Shown: one piece after another, positions 1 through 8,653 of the stretch | How the letters are laid out: every line of letters begins with the position of its first letter | Numbering within the stretch: the stretch's first letter is position 1 | Assembly (NCBI RefSeq): GCF_002215215.1 | Contig: NZ_CP018632.1 | Coordinates: 2,910,501 to 2,974,500 of the forward strand | Length of the DNA: 64,000 bases | Source of the DNA: Granulosicoccus antarcticus IMCC3135 | GTDB lineage: Bacteria > Pseudomonadota > Gammaproteobacteria > Granulosicoccales > Granulosicoccaceae | Reading direction: 5' to 3' | The notes under the pieces: model-generated | Told to the model about the DNA's origin: nothing | Databases searched by the model: none | Seen by the model: only the letters and a program-made list of their open reading frames with translations | Position numbers and translations under genes: made by a program

Positions 1-129
1 CTCCTCATTCTGCGCTTTAAGATCTGAGGTTATCGATTCTAACTGACCAACCACATCCCACAATTGCTCGATCTGAGTGCGAGCCTCATCAAGCGTTTGG
101 GGTGGATTTGATAGATGAGGATCGGGCAC
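1..129 (-). CDS. N-terminus of an unidentified coiled-coil protein, cut by the window edge
   Basis: The minus strand is open from an in-frame TGA near 160 to the left edge. A GTG at 129 gives 43 residues beginning MPDPHLSNPPQTLDEARTQI, then an acidic helical stretch (IEQLWDVVGQLESI) that looks like a coiled coil. I do not recognise the family for certain. A proline-rich start followed by a coiled coil resembles the N-terminus of IS66-type TnpC transposases, but that is a guess from composition. No clear ribosome binding site precedes the GTG. Confidence 0.35.
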   Translation of the reverse strand, partial: MPDPHLSNPPQTLDEARTQIEQLWDVVGQLESITSDLKAQNEE

Positions 130-211
130 GATGATGGCTAATAAACTCGCGGGGCCTTTTCTTCAGAATAGCCTACATAGTCAGAAAACGCTATTGCAAC
201 GCCGTGAACGC

Positions 212-919
212 TTACGCAGGTGTGTTGGTTTCTAATTGCTCTGAACTCAATAGATTAATCGCATTGAAAATAGCAGGGTTGAGCAATATTTTTCCTAGCG
301 CGTCACCTTTGGCCTTTTGATACCAGCGTCCGGTTTTTCGTTTTGCACCAGAGCCAGGGTCCGGGTTAATTATAGAATTAGTGCCCTTAACATCTTCCTG
401 AGCGACTATTTGGCCGGCCTGATCAATCACTTTAGCCCTTAGATCGTAATGAAGTAAGCCGGTGCCAACAGCGGGAGTGTCTGTCTTCCATTCGTAAAAT
501 TGAATGAATAAGACAGGGGAGCGGGTTGACTCGTCTAACGCTACGGATAGCCCATCTTCATCGATACCTATTGACTTTCTTTTGATGCCGAATATTGAAG
601 ATTCGTCTTCTATGAGAAGACTCACGTATTCGATAATATCGTTCGATGCGCTGACAGGGCCGGATTGGCTATATGGTATGCCAAATAAAGATCTGGTGAG
701 TCCGTAGAATAATTCCGTTTTGTTTCCAGAGAGCACATATGGCCTTTGGTCTTGAGAAGCTACGATCAAAGGGCTACTTAATTTGTAAGTTTTCTCGTAA
801 GTAGGTTTCAGTTCTTTGTAATAAGGATCCCAAGCAGTCGTACTACAGCCAGACATGGCAATCAGAATTGTGGCAAGCAATACAAAATTTCTCATTCCCT
901 TAACCTTGTCCGAATTCAT
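212..919 (-). CDS. Putative outer-membrane or periplasmic lipoprotein, unknown function
   Basis: The protein starts at an ATG at 919 (MNSDKVKG...) or at a second ATG at 895 (MRNFVLLATILIAMSGC). Both lead into a short hydrophobic signal ending in a lipobox-like MSGC, so the mature protein would carry a lipidated cysteine. The frame extends further upstream to 1015, but that extension is Cys-rich, charged and would bury the signal peptide, so I reject it. The mature part of about 210 residues is soluble, with alternating beta-like segments, and I recognise no catalytic motif. It lies downstream of livM on the same strand and may be read through from it. Function unknown. Confidence 0.6.
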   Translation of the reverse strand: MNSDKVKGMRNFVLLATILIAMSGCSTTAWDPYYKELKPTYEKTYKLSSPLIVASQDQRPYVLSGNKTELFYGLTRSLFGIPYSQSGPVSASNDIIEYVSLLIEDESSIFGIKRKSIGIDEDGLSVALDESTRSPVLFIQFYEWKTDTPAVGTGLLHYDLRAKVIDQAGQIVAQEDVKGTNSIINPDPGSGAKRKTGRWYQKAKGDALGKILLNPAIFNAINLLSSEQLETNTPA

Positions 920-1018
920 AGTTCTTTCGTAGGAGTCAGCTGTTTCGATGGTGAGAATGTCGCAGCACTTGCAGTTGTCCCTTTTTACTTTTTCTGGCTT
1001 TTGATGGAAGAACATTTG

Positions 1019-2332
1019 TCAGTGCCGCCCGGTCTTTTCAGGCAGCAAGCCGCGCGGACTGAATCGCAGGGTGAGCAATAGAATGATGCCCATGGTCATC
1101 AGTCGCATATGCTGTGCAGAATCAATAAGGTGCGAACGCAGAGCATTGCCTTCACCCATTTGCGATGTCAGTACATCCATCAACCAGATGCCCATGGGTT
1201 CGGACATGATCCAGAAGAACCAGATCACGAATCCACCCAGTACCGCGCCCCAGTTGTTGCCTGAACCACCGACGATGACCATGACCCACACCAGAAAGGT
1301 GAATCGCAGCGGCTGGTAACTTGAGGGGGTCAACTGACCATCAAGCGTTGTCAGCATGGCTCCTGCAATACCCACGACGACGGAGCCCAGTACGAATACC
1401 TGCAAATGTCTGGCGGTGATGTTCTTGCCCATGGCATTGGCCGACACTTCGTTATCGCGGATGGCTCGCATCATGCGGCCCCAGGGAGAGCGAAGCGCTT
1501 TTTCGGACAAGTACAGAATGATCAGCAATACAACGGTGAACAGGCCGGCATAACAAAGCTTGACGAAGATACTGGAGAAGGCAACCGGGTCAGTGTCAAA
1601 TCGACCAGAGAGCTGGATGAACCAGTCACTTTGCTGCAGATTGATTTCGTAGGGCACGGGACGCGGCAGTCCAACAACATTTTTTACGCCACGTGTCATC
1701 CAGTCCTCATTCTTGAGCATGGCAACGATGATCTCTGAGATACCCAGTGTGGCGATCGCCAGATAATCGGTACGCAGTCCCAGTGTGATCTTGCCGACCA
1801 CCCAGGCCGCCGCACCTGCCAGTATGCCGCCCAGAGGCCAGGCGAGCAGAATAGGCAATCCCATACCGCCCAGGTAGCCGGATGTTGCCGGGTTCACTTT
1901 CTCGATGGCATCAGTGGCCGGGTCAAACAAGCTACGCATGATGAAGTAGCCGCCAATGCTGATTAGTACGACAATGGCTGTGCGAAAGGGCCGGCCTTTC
2001 ATTTTCCGGTAACTGAATACAGCGGCAACCACCGTAGCAATCAAAGCCACAATTCCTGTGAAGATGCCAAAGCCTCCTGCTGACCATGCCTCGTGTACCG
2101 GCGGCATGGAAACCACGATGGCAGCCAATCCACCCAATGCTGCAAAGCCCATGATGCCGGCGTTGAACAGTCCCGCATATCCCCACTGCATATTCACACC
2201 CAGGGCCATGATGGAGGAGATGATGCAAAGATTGACGATCGACAGCGCCAGGTTCCAGCTCTGGAATTCTCCTACCAGAACAATCAGGGCTGTCATTATC
2301 AGAAAATAGATGACGTTGCGCATCGAACTCAT
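1019..2332 (-). CDS. livM: Branched-chain amino acid-type ABC permease LivM
   Basis: Inner-membrane permease of the HAAT (LivHMGF) importer class. The sequence is almost entirely hydrophobic. It has the family core GLRTDYLAIATLGISEII and, near residue 300, the cytoplasmic EAA-like segment GRMMRAIRDNEVSANAMGKN that contacts the ATPases. At 437 residues it is close to the usual length for this subunit, with an N-terminal hydrophobic extension before the core. Its start overlaps the end of livH by 4 nt, so the two are translationally coupled. It is the last recognisable gene of the liv unit. The true substrate could be another small amide or amino acid, since LivM-type permeases do not reveal specificity. 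Confidence 0.9.
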   Translation of the reverse strand: MSSMRNVIYFLIMTALIVLVGEFQSWNLALSIVNLCIISSIMALGVNMQWGYAGLFNAGIMGFAALGGLAAIVVSMPPVHEAWSAGGFGIFTGIVALIATVVAAVFSYRKMKGRPFRTAIVVLISIGGYFIMRSLFDPATDAIEKVNPATSGYLGGMGLPILLAWPLGGILAGAAAWVVGKITLGLRTDYLAIATLGISEIIVAMLKNEDWMTRGVKNVVGLPRPVPYEINLQQSDWFIQLSGRFDTDPVAFSSIFVKLCYAGLFTVVLLIILYLSEKALRSPWGRMMRAIRDNEVSANAMGKNITARHLQVFVLGSVVVGIAGAMLTTLDGQLTPSSYQPLRFTFLVWVMVIVGGSGNNWGAVLGGFVIWFFWIMSEPMGIWLMDVLTSQMGEGNALRSHLIDSAQHMRLMTMGIILLLTLRFSPRGLLPEKTGRH

Positions 2333-3339
2333 GTCCCTGTCCCCTTGAAGATTCCGTTAGGTCTGATCAGTAATACCAGCAAGAGAATCATGAAACTGAC
2401 AGCGAATTTGTAGTCGGTTGACAGCAGTTGAACCAGACCATCAGGGACCCAGTCGCCGGGGATCATATAGGCGACGACCCGTTTGTAGGCATAGGTGATC
2501 ATGATCTCGGAAAAGGCGATGACAAAACCCCCTGCGATGGCACCCAGTGGGTTGCCCAATCCACCCACGATGGCCGAGGCAAAGATGGGTAGCAATAGCT
2601 GAAAATAGGTGAATGGCTTGAAGGACTTGTCGAGGCCGTAGAGTGTGCCTGCAATGGTCGCCAGCGCGGCAGCCAGAATCCAGGTGATGGCAACCACCCT
2701 GTCAGGATTGATGCCAGAGAGAAGCGCCAGGTCTTCATTATCTGAGTAGGCACGCATCGATTTGCCAGAGCGGGTTCGGTTGAGGAACCAGAACAGCAGT
2801 GCCACAACGATAACCATGGTCACTACCGTGATGCCCTGTGATGCCTTGATGGAAACACCTTCGCTCAGGCCGGTTAATTTCTTGAATTCGCCCGCCTTGA
2901 TGATGAAGCGTTCGCCATCGGCAAAGTTCTGATCATCCGGTCCGATGATGAAGCGCACGACGCCGTTGGTGACGAACATGATGCCGACCGAGGCTATCAG
3001 GTAGATGACAGGGTCAGCTCGCTTGTGTCGATAGAAGCGATAGATGACGCGATCGGTCAGTAGCACATAAGCGGCGCAGAAAACAATGCCGAACGGCAAG
3101 GCCAGCAGTGCTGTTGGCAACGGGCCCAGGTGGAGCCCCATGGATTGAAACCACCAGGTGAACAAGATGGTGACCATGGTGCCAAAGGCCATGGTGTCGC
3201 CATGCGCAAAGTTGGAGAAGCGCAGAATTCCGAATACCAGTGTGACACCCAGCGCTCCCAGGGCGAGCTGACTGCCGTAGGCCAGTGCAGGTACCAGCAC
3301 GTAGTTTGACAACAAGGCCAATGCATTTAGCAGTTCCAT
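2329..3339 (-). CDS. livH: Branched-chain amino acid-type ABC permease LivH
   Basis: Second membrane subunit of the importer, 336 residues with about eight hydrophobic segments. The family signatures are clear: ALGVTLVFGILRFSNFAHGD near the N-terminus, SGKSMRAYSDNEDLALLSGI as the coupling loop, and the small-residue-rich FASAIVGGLGNPLGAIAGGF segment. The start is 2 bp after the livF stop and the end overlaps livM, so livF-livH-livM are read as one message. A roughly 35-residue hydrophilic loop near residues 130-165 (GPDDQNFADGERFIIKAGEF) is longer than I expect in enteric LivH and probably faces the periplasm. Confidence 0.9.
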   Translation of the reverse strand: MELLNALALLSNYVLVPALAYGSQLALGALGVTLVFGILRFSNFAHGDTMAFGTMVTILFTWWFQSMGLHLGPLPTALLALPFGIVFCAAYVLLTDRVIYRFYRHKRADPVIYLIASVGIMFVTNGVVRFIIGPDDQNFADGERFIIKAGEFKKLTGLSEGVSIKASQGITVVTMVIVVALLFWFLNRTRSGKSMRAYSDNEDLALLSGINPDRVVAITWILAAALATIAGTLYGLDKSFKPFTYFQLLLPIFASAIVGGLGNPLGAIAGGFVIAFSEIMITYAYKRVVAYMIPGDWVPDGLVQLLSTDYKFAVSFMILLLVLLIRPNGIFKGTGT

Positions 3340-3341
3340 GA

Positions 3342-4046
3342 TCAGCCTCCCAGAAAGCTCTTGCGGACTTCGGGATCGTTCATCAGTGCCTGCCCGGTAT
3401 CGGTAAAACGGTTTCTGCCCTGGACCAGAACGTAGCCTTTGTCCGCTATATTCAAAGCCTGGCGTGCGTTCTGCTCGACCATCAGGATCGACAGGCCGGT
3501 GCGGGCTATATCGATAATGAGATCGAAGAGTTCGTCCATGACAATGGGGGATACGCCCGCCGTGGGTTCGTCCAGCATCAGCAGTTTGGGCTGGGTCATG
3601 AGTGCACGGCCGACGGCGACTTGCTGTCGTTGTCCGCCGGATAGCTCGCCGGCATTCTGCTTGCGTTTGTCGCCCAGGATAGGGAACAGGCTGTAGACCT
3701 CTTCAATGGTCTTGTTGATGTCATCGCGGCGCAGAAAGGCGCCCATTTCCAGATTCTGTTCAACCGACATGGACGGGAACACATTGTTGGTCTGTGGCAC
3801 AAAGGCCATGCCTTTGGCGACGCGATCCTGTGGGCTCAGCTTTGTGATGTCCTCACCGTCCAGAAACACATTGCCCGTATGGATGTTGAGCATACCGAAC
3901 ACGGCCTTCATGGCCGTGGATTTACCCGCACCGTTGGGGCCGACGATAACGGCTATTTCGCCTTTTTCGACAGCGATGGTGCAGTCATGCAGGATGTCGA
4001 CACTGCCGTAACCGCCGGTCATGCCTTGCGCTAGCAGAAAGCTCAT
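3342..4046 (-). CDS. livF: ABC transporter ATPase LivF
   Basis: Cytoplasmic ATPase of the liv importer, 234 residues, the standard LivF length. It shows Walker A GPNGAGKSTAM, the signature LSGGQRQQVAVGRAL, Walker B LLMLDEPTAGVSP and the switch histidine region replaced by the LivF-typical VEQNARQAL. The start overlaps livG by 4 nt. It pairs with LivG as a heterodimer to drive LivH/LivM. Confidence 0.93.
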   Translation of the reverse strand: MSFLLAQGMTGGYGSVDILHDCTIAVEKGEIAVIVGPNGAGKSTAMKAVFGMLNIHTGNVFLDGEDITKLSPQDRVAKGMAFVPQTNNVFPSMSVEQNLEMGAFLRRDDINKTIEEVYSLFPILGDKRKQNAGELSGGQRQQVAVGRALMTQPKLLMLDEPTAGVSPIVMDELFDLIIDIARTGLSILMVEQNARQALNIADKGYVLVQGRNRFTDTGQALMNDPEVRKSFLGG

Positions 4047-4819
4047 TTAGCCACCTTGTTTTTCAGGCCTGTGCCCAGATAAGCTTCGATCACGTGTTCA
4101 TTTGCCTTGATCTCAGCCAGTGTGCCTTCGGCCAGTACGGCGCCTTCGGCCATGACGATGACCGGATCGCACAGCTTGTCTATGAAGTCCATATCGTGCT
4201 CTATGACGCAGAAGGTATAGCCACGTTCCTGATTCAGACGAATGATGGCATCGCCAATCGTATTCAGCAAAGTGCGGTTTACACCCGCGCCTACCTCATC
4301 CAGAAACACGACTTTGGCATCGACCATCATGGTTCGGCCCAATTCCAGAAGTTTTTTCTGGCCGCCCGACAGGTTGCCCGCCAGTTCATCAGCGACATGG
4401 GAGATCTCGAGAAAATCGATGACCTCTTCAGCCTTTTCCTTGACCTTGCGTTCCTGCTCCTGAACCTTCTTGCCATGGAACCAGACGTCCATCAGTGTCT
4501 CGCCGGCCTGGGCCGGAGGCACCATCATGAGGTTTTCGCGAACCGTCAGTGTCGAGAACTCGTGGGCTATCTGAAAGGTTCTGAGCATGCCTTTGTGAAA
4601 GAGCTCATGTGGCGGTAGTCCAGTGATATCTTCACCATCAAGCAGTACCGTGCCAGAGCTGGGTTTATGCACTCCTGCAATGACATTGAACAGGGTGGTC
4701 TTGCCAGCGCCATTGGGACCGATGAGTCCGGTAATGGAGCCTTTGCGTATTGCCAGAGATGCCTGGTTGACGGCTGTAAAGCCACCAAACTTCTTGGTCA
4801 GGTTGTCTACCTTGATCAT
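4043..4819 (-). CDS. livG: ABC transporter ATPase LivG
   Basis: The second ATPase, 258 residues. Walker A is GPNGAGKTTLFNV, the signature is NLSGGQKKLLELGR, and Walker B is VVFLDEVGAGVN, where the usual DEP is DEV. That variant keeps the catalytic glutamate and occurs in a subset of LivG-like proteins. The H-loop CVIEHDMDFI is intact. LivG carries the long insert between Walker A and the signature (residues about 90-145) that separates it from LivF. It is the first gene after the terminator that follows livK, so its message depends on read-through or on its own promoter within 4820-5000. Confidence 0.92.
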   Translation of the reverse strand: MIKVDNLTKKFGGFTAVNQASLAIRKGSITGLIGPNGAGKTTLFNVIAGVHKPSSGTVLLDGEDITGLPPHELFHKGMLRTFQIAHEFSTLTVRENLMMVPPAQAGETLMDVWFHGKKVQEQERKVKEKAEEVIDFLEISHVADELAGNLSGGQKKLLELGRTMMVDAKVVFLDEVGAGVNRTLLNTIGDAIIRLNQERGYTFCVIEHDMDFIDKLCDPVIVMAEGAVLAEGTLAEIKANEHVIEAYLGTGLKNKVAK

Positions 4820-4883
4820 GATTATTCTGTGTCGGGCGCCAGTTCCGGGTAGGTGGTCTCAGGGTGCTTGTCAGACAGGAACA

Positions 4884-4916
4884 ATAAAAAAGGGCAGCCA
4901 ATGAATTGGCTGCCCC
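4884..4916 (-). terminator. Rho-independent terminator between livK and livG
   Basis: A perfect 10-bp stem, GGGCAGCCAA (4892-4901) with TTGGCTGCCC (4906-4915), closed by a 4-nt loop. On the minus strand the stem is followed at once by a run of six T (plus-strand A 4886-4891). It lies 85 bp past the livK stop and before livG, so it should reduce downstream expression and leave the binding protein in excess. Confidence 0.85.
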
Positions 4917-5000
4917 TTAGTCTGTCAAAGCACCTTGCATGGACGTCGTCGGACAATGCCTGTTGGTCTCGCAAAACACGTCGACAACAGGCAAGGGATC

Positions 5001-6185
5001 CTAGTGATAACCAACCGTGGATATCGCGCCGTCCTTGATCTCGATTTCGCGATAGTTGCCTGCACTTTCACCAGCGCCAATCAATTCGACGTTGGAGGCA
5101 CCGACGTAATCAACGTCACCGCCATCGGCAAGAATCTCCAGAGCCTTGCCCAGCTCACCCGGATAGATTTTTTCACCTGGTGCATTGGCGACACTCATGA
5201 TGGTGTCCTTGTATTTCTGTGGATCAGTGGAGCCCGCTGCCTGCATGGCCAGCATGATCAGAGCGGCGGCATCATAGCTTTCAGCTGCAAAAGGTGATGT
5301 GGCATCGTAGCCGTCCTTCGCCAGTTCAACCAGCTTGCCTGCACCTTCGCTGTCTGTTCCCGGAGCTTGTCCGAATGAGCCATCCAGATCGGATCCGATA
5401 GCCTCTGGCAAGGCTGTGCCAACCATGCCATCGGGCAATACGAAGGTATCAAATGCGCCAGTGTCCAGAGACGCCTGAATCATGCCTTTGCCGCCTTGGT
5501 CAAGATAGCCTGCAACCACCAGTACTTCGCCACCGGCAGCGGCCAGAGCTCCAACTTCTGCCGAGTAGTCAGCCTTGCCATCTTCATGGGAAGTGCTGAT
5601 GGTGACCGATCCGCCAGCTGCTTCGAATGCTTCCTGGAAGGAGTCGGCCAGACCCTTGCCATAGTCGTTGTTCGTGTAGGTGAGGGCGACTTCATTAAAG
5701 CCGCGGCTCATGATGATGTCGCTCATCACTACACCCTGACGAGCATCGGAAGGTGCTGTACGGAAGAAAAGGCCATTGTCTTCAACTGTTGTCAAAGACG
5801 GGGAGGTGGCCGATGGGGACACCATCACCATGCCATTTGGAACGGCAACATTGGTCAAAGCGGCTGTGGTTACACCCGAGCAGTCACCACCGACAACACC
5901 GGCGACCTTGTCAACGGTAATGAGGCGTTCGATGGCTGAGCTGGCAGCAGCTGCATCAATACAAGTTGTATCTGCACGCACAGCGGTAACGGTACTGCCG
6001 TCGAGTAATTTGCCGGAAGCACTGACTTCTGCAACGGCTAGCTCGGCACTGGGCGCCATATTGGCAACCAGCGACTCAAGAGGGCCTGTCAAGCCCAGAA
6101 ACACACCAATCTTGATCTCTTCTGCTGATGCAGCTGCACTACCCAGACTCATGGCTACGGCAGTACTGATGAGAAGTTTCTTCAT
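5001..6185 (-). CDS. livK: Periplasmic amino acid-binding protein, LivK type
   Basis: Solute-binding protein of the Leu/Ile/Val-binding (peripla_BP_6) family, 394 residues. A Sec signal (MKKLLISTAVAMSLGSAAASA, cleavage after ASA) precedes the mature start EEIKIGVFLGLTGPLESLVA, which is the family opening. Two cysteines (in ADTTCIDAA and GGDCSGVT) could form a periplasmic disulfide. Later family landmarks are ALTYTNNDYGKGLADSF and FAAESYDAAALI. It is encoded just upstream of livGFHM and downstream of a GntR regulator, so it almost certainly feeds this permease. The ligand is not readable from sequence; a neutral amino acid or related compound is most likely. Confidence 0.92.
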   Translation of the reverse strand: MKKLLISTAVAMSLGSAAASAEEIKIGVFLGLTGPLESLVANMAPSAELAVAEVSASGKLLDGSTVTAVRADTTCIDAAAASSAIERLITVDKVAGVVGGDCSGVTTAALTNVAVPNGMVMVSPSATSPSLTTVEDNGLFFRTAPSDARQGVVMSDIIMSRGFNEVALTYTNNDYGKGLADSFQEAFEAAGGSVTISTSHEDGKADYSAEVGALAAAGGEVLVVAGYLDQGGKGMIQASLDTGAFDTFVLPDGMVGTALPEAIGSDLDGSFGQAPGTDSEGAGKLVELAKDGYDATSPFAAESYDAAALIMLAMQAAGSTDPQKYKDTIMSVANAPGEKIYPGELGKALEILADGGDVDYVGASNVELIGAGESAGNYREIEIKDGAISTVGYH

Positions 6186-6279
6186 TTACTGTGGCTCCTG
6201 CATTTGTGAGGTTTCGGGAGGACAGCACCTTCGTGAACGATGCGTTTCCCATTGGTCTTGTTTCGGTTTTCGCCTGACT

Positions 6280-6312
6280 ACATACCGACTGTACCCAACC
6301 GGTTTGGTATGT
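6280..6312. promoter_or_regulatory. Nested inverted repeat upstream of livK, possible GntR operator
   Basis: ACATACC (6280-6286) is mirrored by GGTATGT (6306-6312), and an inner AACCGGTT palindrome lies at 6297-6304. It sits about 95-125 bp upstream of the livK start and downstream of the FCD-type GntR gene. FCD regulators commonly bind GGT-n-ACC type repeats, so this is a reasonable operator candidate, but it is based on position and symmetry alone. Confidence 0.35.
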
Positions 6313-6431
6313 ATCGTCATGAAACTTTTTCCAAGATGAGCAGAGTATACCTTCGAGAATTGGAACAAGGTTCCGTCCGCACTAAATTCCTTTGCGTGGG
6401 AGCCTGATTATTCACCCGGTTTGTGACGTAG

Positions 6432-7121
6432 TCAGTCGTCGAAGTAGTCTGCGTGATCCCGCTGCACATGATCCACGGTGCTATCGAGTCGGTGTTGATG
6501 CCGGGTGGTCACTTGGCAAAGGCGTTCGATATCCTTGTCTTGCAGGCTGTTCAGAATGGCGTGGTGATCGGTCAGTATTTGTCTTGCCGCCTCGACATCC
6601 GTCAGAGCTAGCAGGCACAGACGATCTACCTGCATCTTGCATTGCTGAATGATGTCAACTGCCATCAGACAATCAGCCGCGGTGCAGAGCAGGTTGTGAA
6701 ATGTCTTATCCAGCGCGTTGAATCGATCCAGGCTGCCGCTGTCCAGAACGGCATTTTGCTGTTCAAGATTCTGTTGAAATTGTTCATCGAGTTCACCGTG
6801 GTAAAGCTCGCAGGCGCGCCGCGCTATTTCCAGTTCCACTGAGAGACGTGTAAAGCGAGCCTGCTTGATGGCAGATCTGGATATGCGACGAACGATGGTG
6901 GCCTTTTGCGGTTGAATTTCCACCAGCTTCAGGTGATCCAGCCGAATCAATGCTTCGCGAACTGGCTGTCGGGAGACACTGTACTGGCGAGCCACATTGG
7001 CTTCGGAAAGTTTGGTTCCCGGCACCAGAGTCAGATTTTCAATATCTGTACGCAGCAGATCAAACAACTCGTCAGCGGTCGTTCTGCGTACCTGGTTGAT
7101 ATCCAGGTTAGAGCTGTTCAT
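6432..7121 (-). CDS. GntR family transcriptional regulator, FCD subfamily
   Basis: The protein has 229 residues. An N-terminal winged helix (about residues 12-75) contains the GntR signature PGTKLSEANVARQYSVSRQP followed by VREALIRL. An FCD effector domain (about 85-215) follows, with the metal/ligand-type residues of that fold visible in FNALDKTFHNLL, ILTDHHAIL and TRHQHRL. It lies on the same strand directly upstream of livK with a 246-bp gap, so it probably controls the liv transporter, likely as a repressor relieved by a small acid or amino acid. The effector cannot be inferred. Confidence 0.88.
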   Translation of the reverse strand: MNSSNLDINQVRRTTADELFDLLRTDIENLTLVPGTKLSEANVARQYSVSRQPVREALIRLDHLKLVEIQPQKATIVRRISRSAIKQARFTRLSVELEIARRACELYHGELDEQFQQNLEQQNAVLDSGSLDRFNALDKTFHNLLCTAADCLMAVDIIQQCKMQVDRLCLLALTDVEAARQILTDHHAILNSLQDKDIERLCQVTTRHQHRLDSTVDHVQRDHADYFDD

Positions 7122-7391
7122 GCGTTATCCCGTTCAGTTGTGAAATCAGCGATTAGTCGTCGACACTTTACCATTGCGATTATTGTGCTTACATCTTATA
7201 AACTACCATACAAGATTATCTGCAGTAGCTTGCAGCCTATCGCAAACTGGCCGACGACTCAACTTTTGAGGGTGCCAGCTCAGAGTCTTCATTCATGACA
7301 GGCACTAATCTCGACATCAATGGCGGGCTGTTGTTCTCTTGATACTCGACGGCATCAAGGTTTGCTGAGCCCTTAGAGCTGCAGTTCAACC

Positions 7392-7421
7392 GCTGCCCGA
7401 GTATCATCATGCTCGGGCAGC
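7392..7421. other. Hairpin in the 333-bp gap between the GntR gene and rlmG
   Basis: The interval 7122-7454 holds no open frame that looks coding. Its clearest structure is a perfect 10-bp stem, GCTGCCCGAG (7392-7401) with CTCGGGCAGC (7412-7421), and a 10-nt loop. Neither side has a T-run, so it is not a canonical terminator. It would lie in the 5' leader of rlmG, 34 bp before the start codon. Confidence 0.5.
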
Positions 7422-7454
7422 CGTTGCCCTGTTGCCGATCGACTGTAAATATAA

Positions 7455-8642
7455 ATGAATAGTGGAAGCACAGGCAGCATGCCTGGACCTTGCGATGGAT
7501 TCCGGTTGCATCGCTGGCCGCGGGTTCAGAACGACCCTCTGCAGGCCTGGGATGCGGCAGATGAATTTGTTCTGCAACATGTCGCTACGTTGGAACTGCC
7601 ACAATCGCCCCGTGTTCTGTTGATCAATGATTCCTACGGTGCGCTGGCGACCTGTCTGCACCACTACTCACCCGTGAGCTGGTCAGATTCGAGTTTAAGC
7701 CATCGTGCAGCCGCCGAAAATCTGCTGAACAACGATATCGACACACCCTTGAGAGCTTTGCCCTCTACCGAGGCGCCTCAAGGGATGTTTGACCTGGTGC
7801 TGATACGGGTTCCCAAAACGACTGCTTTGCTCGAAGACCAGCTAGCACGACTGCGTCCCCATGTGCATGCCGGTACGATCATCGTTGCTGGCGCCATGAT
7901 CAAGCATCTGCAAAAATCGGCCTTTGCCTGCTTCGAACAATATCTTGGGCCAGTGACAACCTCATTGGGTGTCAAGAAAGCACGTTTGATATTTGCAACA
8001 ATCGACGAGACTCTGGCGGCGCCCGAATCGCCCTATCCGACGCAGTTTCATGATGCTGAGATGCAGATTGCCCTGTTCAACCATGCCAACGTGTTTTCCC
8101 GAGATCATCTGGATCACGGTGCCCGCTTTCTGCTCTCCCAATATGATCAGCTGCCTCGGGTTGATGACGCAATCGATCTGGGTTGTGGCAATGGTGTTCT
8201 GGGAATCAGGTTGCAGCAGCGCCAGCCCGAGGCAAAAGTTCAGTTTATCGACGAGTCCTACTCGGCGGTGGCGTCTGCCATCTTGAATTATCAGACATTG
8301 ATTCCGGGCGAGTCATCGGAGCTTGAGTCAGGAGTTGGGTCAGAGACTGAATCCGGATCAGCGCCGAGCTTTGTGGTGGCCGATAGTCTGGAACATCGCG
8401 CAGCCGAGTCGACCAAACTGGTGCTCTGCAATCCACCATTTCACCAGCAACACGTACTGGGGGATCGAATCGCTCAGGCTATGTTCCTCGACAGTAAGCG
8501 TTGTCTGGAGCAGGGCGGAGAGCTCTGGGTGGTATCAAACCGGCACCTTGACTACGGCTCGAGCCTGCAGCGTCTTTTTGGTCACTGCAGGACCGTTGCC
8601 TCCAACAAGAAATTCGTGGTTTTCAGGGCTGTGAAGCGCTGA
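7455..8642 (+). CDS. rlmG: 23S rRNA (guanine-N2)-methyltransferase RlmG
   Basis: Methylates the N2 of G1835 in 23S rRNA using SAM. The match to E. coli RlmG is end to end: DPLQAWDAADEFVLQ at the N-terminus, HANVFSRDHLDHGARFLLSQ in the middle, the SAM loop AIDLGCGNGVLGI, the catalytic N6/N2-MTase motif NPPFHQQH, and the closing VSNRHLDYGSSLQRLFG...NKKFVVFRAVK. At 395 residues it is slightly longer than the enteric enzyme because of an acidic Ser/Glu insert (GESSELESGVGSETESG) near residue 285. The ATG at 7455 has no strong ribosome binding site. It converges on the next gene with 11 bp between stops. Confidence 0.93.
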   Translation: MNSGSTGSMPGPCDGFRLHRWPRVQNDPLQAWDAADEFVLQHVATLELPQSPRVLLINDSYGALATCLHHYSPVSWSDSSLSHRAAAENLLNNDIDTPLRALPSTEAPQGMFDLVLIRVPKTTALLEDQLARLRPHVHAGTIIVAGAMIKHLQKSAFACFEQYLGPVTTSLGVKKARLIFATIDETLAAPESPYPTQFHDAEMQIALFNHANVFSRDHLDHGARFLLSQYDQLPRVDDAIDLGCGNGVLGIRLQQRQPEAKVQFIDESYSAVASAILNYQTLIPGESSELESGVGSETESGSAPSFVVADSLEHRAAESTKLVLCNPPFHQQHVLGDRIAQAMFLDSKRCLEQGGELWVVSNRHLDYGSSLQRLFGHCRTVASNKKFVVFRAVKR

Positions 8643-8653
8643 TAAGCGTGGAT

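Noticed and set aside
896-1015. Longer N-terminus for the first lipoprotein
   Set aside because: It would place the signal peptide and lipobox about 40-57 residues inside the protein.
4094-6339. Long plus-strand open frames opposite the liv genes
   Set aside because: They follow the codon structure of the liv genes on the other strand and show no protein-like composition or motif.
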